Assembly: GCA_965153455.1 (NCBI GenBank)
Contig: OZ234493.1
Location: forward strand, 24,232,213 to 24,296,212
DNA: 64,000 nt
Direction of reading: 5' to 3'
Source of the DNA: Sphagnum compactum
Lineage: Eukaryota; Bryophyta; Sphagnopsida; Sphagnales
Shown: one piece after another, positions 11,827 through 23,129 of the stretch
Layout: every line of letters begins with the position of its first letter
Numbering within the stretch: the stretch's first letter is position 1
Made by a program: the position numbers and the translations under genes
The notes under the pieces: generated by a model
Told to the model about the DNA's origin: nothing
The model's database searches: none
The model's input: only the letters and a program-made list of their open reading frames with translations

Positions 11827-14402
11827 ATGGATACTGTGGCACGGGCACAGGTGTTGTTGACAGCATGGGATTCCAGCATGAGCCAGGCGCGGCGAGATCG
11901 AGAATCTATCTGGCACCAGTATGAGGTCGACTGTCGTGCTGAAGATGTGGATTTCATGGCATCGGAACGTGCTCATCGGCACGAGGATACAATGATGCAG
12001 GAGAAGAGGCTACAGTAAGAGAAGTCGCCGCAACTTTAGTAGTAGTAGTAGTAGTATCTACAATTGGTTTAGTAGTTGTGGTTTTCTTTGGTTTTCTGGT
12101 TTGGTTTCCAATGATGAAATTCTTTCAGTATCGTTCATCTTGTGGTTGTTCTCTTCGATTTCAGGTGGAGAATTGAGGATATGGAGCAACGCAACCTGGA
12201 AAACGCGCGAGTGTTGTGGCTCAGGTAAGTGATTTTTATTTTTTTTCCATCTTGTACTGGGAAGCCTTTTTTGCTGTCACTGCGGCTCCTCTTCCTCTTG
12301 TCACATAGTGACAGGCCGAGTTATCTGTGGTGTAAATTCAGGTTTGTTGAGAAAAATCGGAGAGATGTTGAGGAGAAGACGGAACAGTTGAAGGCTATTT
12401 CCAATCTAGCAGCTCTGTTTGCAGGCTTTGCAGTTGTCACCTTGACACAGTTCAATATCGATGACTCCTCCGACTCCTCGTTCTGGAATGAGCCTTCCAC
12501 AGTGGTATCAGACTGTTGCTCCACCCGCCAAAATTCTTTGTTTCTGCAATCAGAACTACACTTCTGATGTCTATGGCCAGATGCTAGGTTCATCGAGTGA
12601 CATCCCATGCAAGTTGACCTTGACATTTACCTGTCTTGAACCAAGGATTGTACAGAGAGCCAGTAAATGCCCACACAGGATTGTTTCTCTTGTCTTGCCA
12701 GATTGCTATTTTGTGTCTTTGGTTTGTGTGATTTCATATCATAAAGGTACTGTGATGCATCATTGAGGGAGCCTGGTCTAATATATGTGTGTTCAACCAT
12801 TTTTCTCATGTGTCAGGTTTTGGTTGGTTTGTATGGAGTTCTCACTGCCTTAGTGGTAAGATAGTTTGTCTCTTTCTATTGCATAGACAGATCATTATTA
12901 GGAACAAGTTTTTTAGCTGTTTTTAACTGCTCACATCTTGATGGTTTGGGTAATGCATTAAACAGGACTCTTAAACATAATACTATTGTCTGCCTTGTTG
13001 TTTCACACAGGAAGGTCTAATGACAATATCATTGGTGACATGCACACTCATACTGGGGAGCATCCTCAAGATAGGAAAGTTATATGTTAATGAAGATGCA
13101 GAAGAGGAATTTATATTTGAGTGTCATAAATTCTGTCACAACTTTCAAGAAGGGGATCGGCCCCCTTGCCCCAAGCGCACCTTGGAAGCTTTCTGGGAAT
13201 TCAGGTAATACTTTTACCTTGTAGCAGAGATTAGGAGGTCCATGGAAGCTTAAAGGCTTGTTAGTTCTCCATTATGTAACTACAGCTCCGATGGTACAGC
13301 TGATCTCAACAAACAAGAACACATATATCTTATTGTTCAAGTTCCTCTGTTATGTTGATTGTGTGCAAATGTTCTGTGAAGATTGGTGATGTGAGACTGT
13401 TCCTTTGGCAGATGTGAATCAAGCTGGCAGCGAGCCTTCCTGTGCTTCTCTTTTGGTAAGCACGGCAATTACAAACCAGGAAGTATCAGATCAATACACA
13501 GTGTCATTACTCATTGATCACACCACTCAGTGACTATGTAGGCTATGCCCATCTTTTGCACTTGCCACACAGCCAAACATGTCTCAATATATGTACTCTT
13601 ACTCTGACTTATTCTGGTGTGCATGTCATATGAATACAACTGTGCACAAGATACAGAGATACAAAGAACTGCACATAAAGCAGCTCCCTCTTTTGCAGCC
13701 TTTTTCCATCTTGAGACATACATGTGGTGATCTCTATTTGTAGTCTGATTACTGCAAAGCATTCTGCTTCTGGACAATAACAATTACAACTCTGTGCAAT
13801 AGAACTGTCTTTCAGTTGATTACTCAGTGGTGTGGGCTAACAAAACACTTGCATGGATCTGTGGTGTAGGTGTGTGTGCATTTGTCAGTAGTCTTGTGGT
13901 GATTGGGTATGTCCTTCCTGAGCTTCATTTCGCTGTGTGTCTCCCTCTGTTTCCCCACTGGGCATGCAGTCCTTCTTCTCCTGCTTGAAGGGGGTGACAG
14001 GGTTTCTGCAGTTGCAGCCTTCTAGCTGTCTTCATCTGTTTTCAGTCTCATATCTTGCATTCAAATAGATAAATTTACCTGCATGGGAATTCCTAGAGTG
14101 CAAAGTGCCAGCAATACCAGTGAATAGTGTCAATCCTGGTCTAAAAGTTTCTTTCTGCATTTGTTTTTGGGCTCATAGCACCTAGTTGTCATGATGATAC
14201 TCTTCTGTCTTCTAGATACCTTTCTACCATCTAAGCTAAGACAGATACATAAATTGATGCAAGTTTTTCTGGATGCAGATGGGTGAAGTACCGTGCAAGA
14301 TCAGTGCTGACCGCAGGACTTTTCATAGCCATCTGTGGCATTTCCATTTTAGTCTGGTGCGCCCATGCAAAACTATACTTCCTAAAAGCTTTAGGCCCTT
14401 GA
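11827..14402 (+). CDS. ORAI: Orai-like calcium channel, 282 aa, 8 exons
   Basis: Exons: 11827-12014, 12165-12224, 12342-12504, 12817-12855, 13011-13204, 13412-13455, 13870-13906, 14279-14402. All phases join and the stop is TGA at 14400-14402. Orai proteins form hexameric plasma-membrane Ca2+ channels lined by helix 1. Helix 1 is residues ~101-120 (AISNLAALFAGFAVVTLTQF), preceded by a charged helix (EEKTEQLK) as in Orai; helix 2 is ~138-166 (GVLTALVEGLMTISLVTCTL); helix 3 is ~223-243, followed by GWVKY; helix 4 is ~251-268. A ~55-residue acidic and Cys-rich loop lies between helices 2 and 3, and the helix 3-4 loop is very short. Aligned to human Orai1 without gaps in helix 1, K87, G98, F99 and V102 are kept, but the selectivity Glu106 is Gln119. 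The N-terminal ~60 residues are charged and uncharacterised. The start is the first ATG after the GA leader. Family call is strong; function as a Ca2+ channel is uncertain because of the Gln. Confidence 0.85.
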
Positions 14403-17400
14403 TGAGAGGTGGTGAAATTTCTGGAACTCTGATAGGGCAGGCATTACACAGATTAATTCTCCATGCTCAGGACTCATGTCATGTTTCTTAGCTTGTCATG
14501 ACTTCATCGTGACCCAGTATGCATTGTTCTACTATTGTGACTTTGATCAAAATGTTCAAAAGCTCAATGAACCTCAGAAAGGAGATTGGCCGAACCAGTA
14601 CTGGAAACTTGGTGTTTAGCTGTGCATGATATCACAAATAAACTGACATTGTCAGTAATACTGCATACTCCGTGAGACTTTACAATTGTGGGTGACTTTA
14701 TTCCATCTTTGACACTGTTTTTCCTGCTGTATTCACTTGTGCAGGATGGCGATCCAATACTCATGGAGCAAGTTTATGCAATTAAGGCGTCTAGGTGGTG
14801 GGCTCAATCATGTAGCTACCTACACAATCAGTCCAGATGGACTCCCCTTTGATTGGTATCTCGCTCCTAGTTTTTGTCAGACTCGTTGAGCTACATCACA
14901 GATGATGTTACCATTCACACTAAAGTAAAGCATCTGAGGCAACAGTACAAGGATGGATGACCAACCGAGACTTCTGCTGCTGCAAGCACGTGAGCCCATC
15001 TCTGTGAGGAGGCAGTAGCTGTGGTGATCAGAAAAGGCTCTCAGTTACTGGCGAGTGTTAGTCTTGTTTTGAAAAACCAGTTGCAGTATATCATATACCC
15101 TCTTTGACAATTGTCTGGAAGCACAGAAGCAATGCAGGATGGCAGTGACAAAGGCTGGTTTTTGTGCTTTGAGGTGGCCAGTACAAAGTGGCTGCTGGTG
15201 CCTGAATGTCTTCCTGCTATACAGAGGGAAAATTCTTCATTGTGAGAGGAGTTTGTCCCTTGAGAACAAACTCTTCAGAGTCCAGTTCGCAGCTCTTGAT
15301 GGGTCTTCTTCAACCATGCCTGTTCACAATTTGTGCAGCATCTTTGATGCAGTCTCAGGGATTGTCGGTTTTGTGTGACAAATGTTTTCCTAGCAATTTT
15401 TGTGGGAACATAGACACAAGTGTGGAGTTTAGTGTATTGACGGGAGTCCAGGCTCCCTTGACTTCTTCTCAGATCAATCATGAAAGCTTCAAGGCGGTCT
15501 CTCTGCCCTCTTTGAACAGTGTTGTCTCCTTCTTGAATGCTAACCAAACCAGCATCTGAGAAAACAAGCTCATGCATGGGATAGTTAAAGGGAGATCTTT
15601 GTGCATGTTTTGATTTCTGAAATGAGAGCTTAATTTTTTTTGCTTACAGGATTCTGATTTGTAGAAGGTCTTGTGGGTCTGCAAGCTTTCAACTCTCCTG
15701 TATTATGTTGCTCTCATTTTGCTTCTTGTAAATGAGGCATGCACAGTCTTGGTGATGAAGTAAAACATGAATGTGAATGTCTTCGAGTTTCAAGAATGTT
15801 CAGGGGAGTGGGCTGGCTGGATAAATCTTCCTGATAAATCTGGTCACTACTTGTCAAAACAACTTGCTTGACACCATTCTGCAACTATCATTTCAGTCAG
15901 ATGATTGCAGAACCAAGGAAGAGCAGTGTCAGTTTGTAACAAAACTTAAAGATTTCCTGACATTTTGTGACATTGAGAATGAAGGTTGCAGGAAAAAACA
16001 AGGAGCATTCTGTAGTGTTCAAAGTCTCAGGGATTCAGTTTGAAGAGATTCTTGCCAGGAAAGTTGGCTTTGAAAATGTGGCACTCTGGAGTCTTGAGGC
16101 AATTCATTTGTGTAACTGCTGCAGGTTTACCATGGCAGGCAATTGGATGAGCTGGAGCTAGCTTAAAAACGGTGCTCTTCCCCTCGAGAACTAGGTACCT
16201 GTATTTGTAGCACTATTGTTTTTGTAGCACCCCTATTGTTGCATGAAAGAATTCAGTAAATGTAGTTATAAACCTATGAGAGAAATGACTTTTCATTATT
16301 TCGGTGAAGGAAATAAACCCTTTTTGCAGGAGGATGTGGATGGCCTTGTGAGATTCAGTTCTCCATAAACTTATCACAGCTTCTTTGAGACTCATCAAAA
16401 TTGCTGTTGAATTACAGGATTTTTCTACACTGTATCTTGGAGATCTGGGAGGAGGAACAATGGCAGAGTCTGTAGTGGAAATTTTTTCAGTGTTTTGCAG
16501 GTATGTGTAAATGGAGATTAGTTCATATTGTAAACAAAAAAGAGACCGTTTTTCTATGGTTGGTTGAGGGCTACCCTACCAACAAATATCTTAACAACCG
16601 TAAGCTTGTGGTTATGCCAATTTATGTATGTGATGAGTAAACTTTGGAAAGGTGCATGAAGATGGTCTTCAAGGAGTGGAACTTGAGCAATTTCTCTGTG
16701 TGTGCCATCCTATTATGGTGTTGTATTGTTGTTGCACATCAGCAATAATTTGATGGATCCTGGAGGGATTGGGTGGTTGGTTGAGTTTTAAGGTAGGATT
16801 TTGTTGGAAGCATTTGAAAGGGCTAATTGAGTAAGGATTTGTGTTTGGTTGGGAGAGGAGGGTGGTGAGTGATCATTGGAGCATTAACTTTCTCCTGCTC
16901 AGGTGCATTCTGCTAGGTCATGGTATCACAAGCAAACTGCAAGGCACAAAGATTAGCAGCTCAGCATCAGCAACATTTGCAATGAGGAGTTCAAAAGCCA
17001 TGGGAACCTATCAAAAGGCCTAGTGCTGTGACCACTTGTGTTGATTCTTTTCCTACTGGGTCCTTCACCAATTTCTCCATCTCAAACCCCAACTGTTTGA
17101 ATTACTATCCTGCATTTCGAAACTTGCTTCTTGCTTGATTGTCAGAAACTTTTCAAGCAAGAACATGTAATGTTGTTGTATTTTCTCAGGCAACCCCAAT
17201 GCATGTTGGGAGTGTTGCAATTTAGAGTGAGCAGTTTGATTATTTATTTGAAAATTTTGAAGTATTGGAGCTGTGGAAATTCTCCACAATCTCACAGAGT
17301 TTTGATATGTTGTATTGCAATTCTTGGGTGTATTGTTGGTCTATCGCACAAAGAATGAAGAAGGATCTGTTACCAATCTCTATGTAGGATAGAGCTCTGT

Positions 17401-17600
17401 ATAGTAGGTGCCTCAATGCAATTTGAGAGGTGCCATAGAATTTGCTTCAAACTTGCTAAATATTTTTCCATCTCTCTCTCTCTCTCCTTTCCAATACTGC
17501 AATCCTTTTCTTGAAGGTGCACTGGAAGCTATTGTCAATCTGAGAATAGAGTCTGTATCCTTTCAGATGGATGGGTTGCCTGAAATTATTGCTTTGTCTT
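14403..17600. other. 3' flank of Orai gene and intergenic DNA
   Basis: GC is higher than in the outer repeat deserts, but I find no spliced reading frame with recognisable domains on either strand. The first part may be 3' untranslated sequence of the Orai gene. Open frames up to ~117 aa exist but lack family features. Confidence 0.4.
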
Positions 17601-17975
17601 GGTACTTCCATAGATCTCTTTGGATAGTTGAGCTCTGCTGCACTGATCAGGGATGTTTGCTTGTTGATTTCATGCTCAGAATGCTCAAGTGCATTGCTTC
17701 AAACTTGTGGGTCACATGCTTTTTCTTGGTACTTCCATAGATCTTCTACAATAGTGAAGCTCTGGTGAACTGATGAGGGATGGTTTGCTTGTCTGTTTCA
17801 TGCTCAGAAAGCTCATGGTTTGTTCGCCTCAACCTTGTCACATGCTTTGTCTTTGTACTTCCATAGATCTTCTTGGACAGTGGAAGCTCTGGTGAAGGAG
17901 TGATGTGGGATGCTTGCTTGTTTGTTTCATGCCCAGAATGCTCATAGTTTGTTTGTTGCCTCAAGCTTGTGGAAA
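17601..17975. repeat. Tandem repeat, 3 copies of 125-128 bp
   Basis: GGTACTTCCATAGATCT-type starts occur at 17601, 17729 and about 17854. Each is followed by a (GA)AGCTCTG segment, a GATG(G)TTTGCTTG segment, TTTCATGC.CAGAA.GCTCA and a TC(A)A.CTTGT end. Divergence between copies is moderate. The repeat lies about 1.6-2 kb upstream of the methylesterase start codon. A 212-aa open frame on the minus strand crosses all three copies and looks like a by-product of the repeat. Confidence 0.8.
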
Positions 17976-18058
17976 TTGCAAATGTTTTCATAGGTTGCTT
18001 CAGATCTTTGTCTGCACCATCCACTGCTGCTGCGGGGCAGGCTAGAAGAATCATAAAG

Positions 18059-18160
18059 CTTTGGTATGCACCAGTTTCTTGCTGCATCTTGTTGCTTGAT
18101 TTTGTTTGCTTTGGTGTGCACCAGTGTTTCTCTCTCATCTTGCTTGAATTTGTTGGGACA
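18059..18160. repeat. Two-copy imperfect repeat, 51 bp
   Basis: CTTTGGTATGCACCAGT at 18059 recurs as CTTTGGTGTGCACCAGT at about 18110, with TCTTG.TTGAATTT-like ends in both copies. A minor local duplication just after the 127-bp array. Confidence 0.55.
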
Positions 18161-19594
18161 CTGCAAGGAAGGAGTTCTTGCTTGCTGCAATTTGTCTCTC
18201 TAGTCCCGTGTCGTACATAAGTGCATTGCAAACAGTTAATGAGAAATTTTTTCTCTGAGATTCTGTATGTAGTAAGTAGGTCGTTGGCATTGCTGCCAAA
18301 AAGATCTAGGAGAAGGAAGCAGTTTGTTGGAGATCCATATTGCAAGTTGCAACCTCCTTCTGCAAAGCTTTTTTCTTGCCACAAGGGGGAGCAGCAGAAG
18401 CAGCAACCGGAAGGGAGGGAGTCAGGGACTCAACTCGCTCATCACCATTCAGTCAACAGCAGCCAACCATGACCTCATCAGTCAATCATGACCTCATCAT
18501 TCTTTCCATCATTCTAGTGTGTTTTTTCCGGGATTTCAAATGGGAAGAAAATCCGGAGAAAATGGTGGGAAGAATGCAAATCATACGGAGAAAATCTGGA
18601 GAAAGAGATGCGAAGAATAGATGGAATTAGGTAGTATTGTGAGGAAAATTCACGGAATAGGTATTGATTTGGTCGGCTCCCTCGGCTCCGTGGGCACGAG
18701 AGCCGAGGGCACAAGAGAGAGGGAGAGAGAGACACAGAGCGGGCAGGAGGAGAAAAGAGGTGAGTACCGCAGCAGCAGAAGCAGCAACAGCTGCAGTTGT
18801 CATGTCCCTGTCTTCTCTTTGTTGTCAGTCTAACAGACAACCCAGTTGACAGATGATGCCTCTCTCTCTCTCTCTCTCTCTCTCTACAATCGCAATTTGC
18901 TGCCACCCAATAACAACAACAACCTTCGGATCCCAAAGCAAAGCAAAACAAGTCAAGCATCGATTCTTCGCCGGCCTGGAAGTGAGGCGAGCCGCGATCA
19001 ACAGCTCAGCTCTGGATGCTAGTCGCGCTCTAGCTAGCTAGTTTTTGTTTTCCTTTCTCTCTTCTTCTACATCTCGTGTACTGATTACTTGTCAAGTGAA
19101 AAGATTATAAGAGAATCCGAGGTTTGGTTTTGCGCTTCTGCTGCCGTGCTTTGTGTTTTTCAGCAGTTTTTTTTCTTCACTTAAGTTGTTGGAAGCTGCG
19201 GTTGGTTGTTTCTTATTTGGGTTTTGTTTCTGAAGTTTTTTTTTTGTAGAGCTTCTTGGTGAGAGGAAGGAATGAGAGTTTTGGGAAGAGAATCAACAAC
19301 CCTTGCGGAATAAGCTGCGGGGAAAAGAAGAAGAAGAAGAAGAAGAAGGAGAAGAGGGAGAAAAAGAGGAGGAGAAATGAGGGCTGGAGATGTTGGGTTT
19401 TCGGAAAGGTGCACATTTCTCTTGCTGTCGTCGTGCATTGGATTCTCGGTATTCCGGTCCTCCTTCTGTTTAGTAGCTTGGAACAACGTCACTGCACATT
19501 AGGACAGCAACGAGAAGGAAGGAAGGAAGGTCGAGAAAGGTCGAGAAAATAAGAGAAGGTGGGGACGGGAGAGAAGGGGGGTCGGAGGTGAGAG
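18160..19594 (+). promoter_or_regulatory. Upstream region and GA-rich leader of methylesterase gene
   Basis: This stretch holds a (CT)n microsatellite at about 18862-18887, a GA-rich patch around 18600-18760, and a (AAG)n run at about 19325-19350 grading into purine-rich sequence up to the ATG at 19595. No separate gene was recognised. The purine-rich part from about 19250 onward is the likely 5' leader; the transcription start cannot be placed by eye. Confidence 0.45.
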
Positions 19595-22500
19595 ATGGGG
19601 AATTACATGGCCTGTATGGGATCCAAGCAGAAGAAGAAGAACTCGAAGTTGAATATGAGCGGGATGCGGAGGAGAGGACCACTGGAGGACGAGTTAATCG
19701 AGCAACAAGCGTTAGCCATGGCCTTGCACCAGCAGCACAAGGCACAGCTCAGATTTGAACGCAGCTTGTCGAACCGTGACCCAGCCACAGCACCTCCACG
19801 CCGCAGTTACTCAGGCAAACCCAGTAGCGGCAAACTAGAGTACACACGCAGCGCAAGCACTCGCCCTCGACATTCCAACGATCTTCTCATCGACCCTCAG
19901 CAGCTTCTCAATGGCACTCGGGTATATACTTCTTCTTCCTCCTCCCCTCTTCTTCTTCTTCTTCTGACTCCCCAGAGAAATGGTACGCCTCTTCTCCCAC
20001 CCATCTGCACCAACAAGCTCCTCCTCATGTACATGGCCTTGGAAGCACATGAGCAGAATTATTTCTTCCTTCTCCCACCCATCTGCACCATCAAGCTCCT
20101 CCTCCTCATGTGTGGGGCCTTGGAAGGACATGAGCAGAATGATGATTTCTTTCTTCTCCCACCCATCTGCACCAACAAACTCCTCCTCCTCATGTGCATG
20201 GGCATTGAAGCAAGCACATGAGCAGAATGATTGTTTCTTTCTTCTCCCACCATCTGCACCAAGCTCTTCTTCCTCATGTGCATTGGCCTTAGAAGCAAGC
20301 ACATGCGCTGAATGTCAATGGTTTCTTTCTTCCTCTTACTATCACACCAAGCTCCTCCTCATGTGTGGCAAGGAGGAGGCCTTCTTGGAGCATATGAGCA
20401 GCTCAAAAGAACCAAAATTGCAGAGCATCAATTGAAGAATCTCTTTTGCACATGCATGTTGCCAATTCCATTCCTGATTCTAACTTCCAAAAGCATTTCA
20501 TTCACAAAAGCCGCCAGTTGATACCAACCATAGTAAGCAAGGGTTTTTGTTTTGGAGAGCTTGACAAAACCAATATTACCCATTTGCAGCTTGACTTTTT
20601 CCATCTCCACAAGTCCTTTGCATGGTGCATGCACCTGTTGTGGTTTGGGTGCTGCAGGCTTAAGCTAGCTGCTTGGACTACTTTTTGCAGTAAAAGTGGC
20701 ACATATTGAATTGTGTCTGTCTGGTGCTAGAGTTGCAAGCGTTGCATCTCAACAACCATGGTTGATACTTGATTACAGCTAAGGTGGACGGACAGATATG
20801 AGTACAGTTTGGATTTGATGAAAGTGCAAAGTAAAAAAAGCTCAGGTGTGGTGTGACCATTTAGGTGAGTTGTTGGGAGGATGATTATACTCTTTGCAAG
20901 TCAAGTGGAGCTGAAATTATATAGGTAGTTGTGTGTGTTGTGCTTTGCAGGAAGGTTTTTTGGCGGCAACTTTGGAATCGAAGCACTTTGTTCTGGTGCA
21001 TGGAGGGGGACTTGGAGCATGGTGTTGGTACAAATCAATTGCATTGCTTGAGGAGTCAGGATTTGTAGCTACAGCTGTTGATCTCGCGGGCTCTGGAATC
21101 GAACCCACAGATCCTAATCAAATCACAAGCTTAGCCCAGTATGTGAAACCTCTTGTGGAGCTTCTGGAAAACTTGGCTGGCACCGAGAAGGTACTGCTTT
21201 GTTTTTTAGGATTTTTCTTCCCCATTGCATATCTGTTGCATGAATGAATGTATCAATGCGTTTTCTGTATTGCAGTTGGGAAGCTTTACTCCTCAGAAAT
21301 CCAAGGGTATTAATCTCCCAAACTACACAGCTACTCCTCCTTTGGAATCAACCTATCATCCTAGCCTCTTTTGTGTATGAAGGTGATTTTCAGTAGTAGT
21401 TGGATCCACAACTGTAAGTTGCATCATTTTGAGTTGTGAGGGAGATTGGATTTGCTGATTGTTGTCATTAGGTCACCCTGGAACAAATCAGGTTTTTCTC
21501 CAGTCCTCAAATTCAGAGTTTTCATTGTCAAGAGCAATTGGACTTGTCATCAGAAACTGAAAAGATGGTCAATCCTTCCATTCTCTACTAGCATCATTGC
21601 CAATGATCGCTAAAGCACTAGCAATGAGAGCTTCAATGACATTAGTGTTATGTAGGGTTTTGAGATTATATAAAGTGCCACCTCCCTCCTCCCTCCCCCC
21701 TGAAAATGGAAAAAGGATACATCTAGATTGTCAACAAAGTGGAGCTTACTGGATCCTTGACCCTTTAGGGTTTTTGCCTTCTTTTGGAAGTGGTCACCTT
21801 CTAAGTGCATTACCAGGAGCAATGCCATTGGGCAACACTCCTAACACTTGACACCCAGGTACCCATAAGTTTTTCAGTGACCAGTTGATGTCTACTATAT
21901 CTGGGTTGGATATAGTAGGTAACATCTAGCATGGCCCTAATTGTGAATTGGCCCACAACTATTTGCAAGGTGGCAATGTGTCCTGACTGTTTGGGCTATT
22001 GACTTGATGCTTTAATTGCCCAGATTTAGCTGCAGTTCAGCAGCAAGAATTTTTTTGATGTGAAATTGGGTTTTCTTAGGGATCAGTTTGTTACACAATG
22101 AAAATCTGTGATCAGCCAATTTTTTAGGACTTGGTTGGTCAGGTCAAGGACTCCAGTTCAAACAAACCTGGTGATGAGGGACTGCAGGTGATTTTGGTGG
22201 GCCACAATATAGGAGGAGGCTGCATATCTTATGTCATGGAGTGCTTTCCAAACCGGATTGCTAAGGCCATTTTTGTTGCAGCATCAATGGTTTGCACTGG
22301 TCAGCGAGCGTTTGATGTTTTTGCCAAGAAAGTAAGTTTCCTTTGTTTTCAAAGGACAACTAGCAGAACTGCAACTCACATGACCTTCAAAAATTTGGTA
22401 TTTAGCTTCTGAAAGAGAGTTTGAGCAAGAGGTTCTTAAGTAAGTGAGGGGTTTGACCTGATTTGGGATTGTGAGCTTTTGCTTTAGCAGGAGAAAAGTG

Positions 22501-23129
22501 AAGAAGATCTGATGCCAAAGGCACAGAAGTTCATATATGGAAATGGAAATGCAAGTCCACCAACAGCTGTTGAACTTGACAAGAGCTTGGTTAGAGATCT
22601 GTTCTTCAATGCCAGCCCAGCTAAGGTATTCCAAGTGCTTTCAATCAATCACTGTTCTTCCTGCCAATTTGCTGAAGTCCTGGGTTTGATCTAGTTACCT
22701 CTAATTGTGACAGCAGAGTCAGAGGTCAGTGCATATATCCAGATTGTGTTGGCTAAAGTGGCAAAAGTATGAAAGAACCTTTTTTGGTTAGTGCATGTGG
22801 ACTTGGTGGATATCTGAGACATGTGATGGTGAAATTGATGACCACAGGATATAGCACTAGCAACAGTTTCAATGAGGCCTATCCCTTTTGCACCAGCTAT
22901 GGAGAAAATCACCTTGACACCTGAAAACTATGGGCGTGTGAGGCGGTTCTTCATTGAGACAACTGATGACCAAGCCTTATCTCCTGCTGCACAGCAGAAC
23001 ATCATTACCCAGAACCCTCCACAGCAGGTTTTTAGCTTGAAGGGCAGTGATCATTCCCCTTTCTTCTCAAAGCCACAGTCCCTGCATAAAATTTTCCTTG
23101 AAATTGCTCAGCTTGAAGCTAAAGAATAA
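19595..23129 (+). CDS. MES: MES11-type methylesterase-like alpha/beta hydrolase, 395 aa, 5 exons
   Basis: Exons: 19595-19921, 20951-21190, 22128-22331, 22491-22625, 22848-23129. MES enzymes hydrolyse methyl esters of hormones such as salicylate, jasmonate and IAA. The protein starts MGNYMACMGS, a good N-myristoylation plus palmitoylation signal, followed by a ~100-residue basic, Ser-rich extension typical of the MES11-15 subgroup. The hydrolase core follows: KHFVLVHGGGLGAWCWYK (oxyanion region at ~126-129), ATAVDLAGSGI, TSLAQYVKPL, VILVGHNIGGG (nucleophile elbow, Asn216), MRPIPFAP, and GSDHSPFFSKPQSL with the catalytic His371 retained; Asp342 or Asp343 is the likely acid. Ser is the usual nucleophile, and as I recall some MES11-15 members carry Asp there, so this is probably a non-hydrolytic or altered member. 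Exon 3 could instead start at 22188, removing 20 residues; I chose 22128 because its acceptor has the better pyrimidine tract. Confidence 0.87.
19991..20405. repeat. Intronic minisatellite, 5 copies of 78-88 bp
   Basis: Copies start with CTTCTCCCACC(C)ATCTGCACC (or a diverged form) at 19991, 20069, 20153, 20241 and 20329. Each contains a CTCCTCCTCATGT segment and most have a GAGCAGAAT segment. The array lies inside intron 1 of the methylesterase gene. It stays open in the exon 1 reading frame for about 100 codons past the donor site (to a TGA at 20219-20221) and is open in another plus frame as well. Confidence 0.85.

Noticed and set aside
11648-11982. Ser-, Leu- and Phe-rich frames on the minus strand
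   Set aside because: They are the antisense of the GA-rich leader and first exon of the Orai gene and are low complexity.
17746-18384. 212-aa open frame on the minus strand, the longest in the window
   Set aside because: Its C-terminal part is the antisense of the 127-bp tandem repeat, and the translation shows no domain. Open length is explained by the repeat lacking stops in that frame.
19980-20435. 151-aa Ser/Pro-rich frame with repeats
   Set aside because: It is the second frame of the intronic minisatellite of the methylesterase gene; the exon models on both sides join across it.
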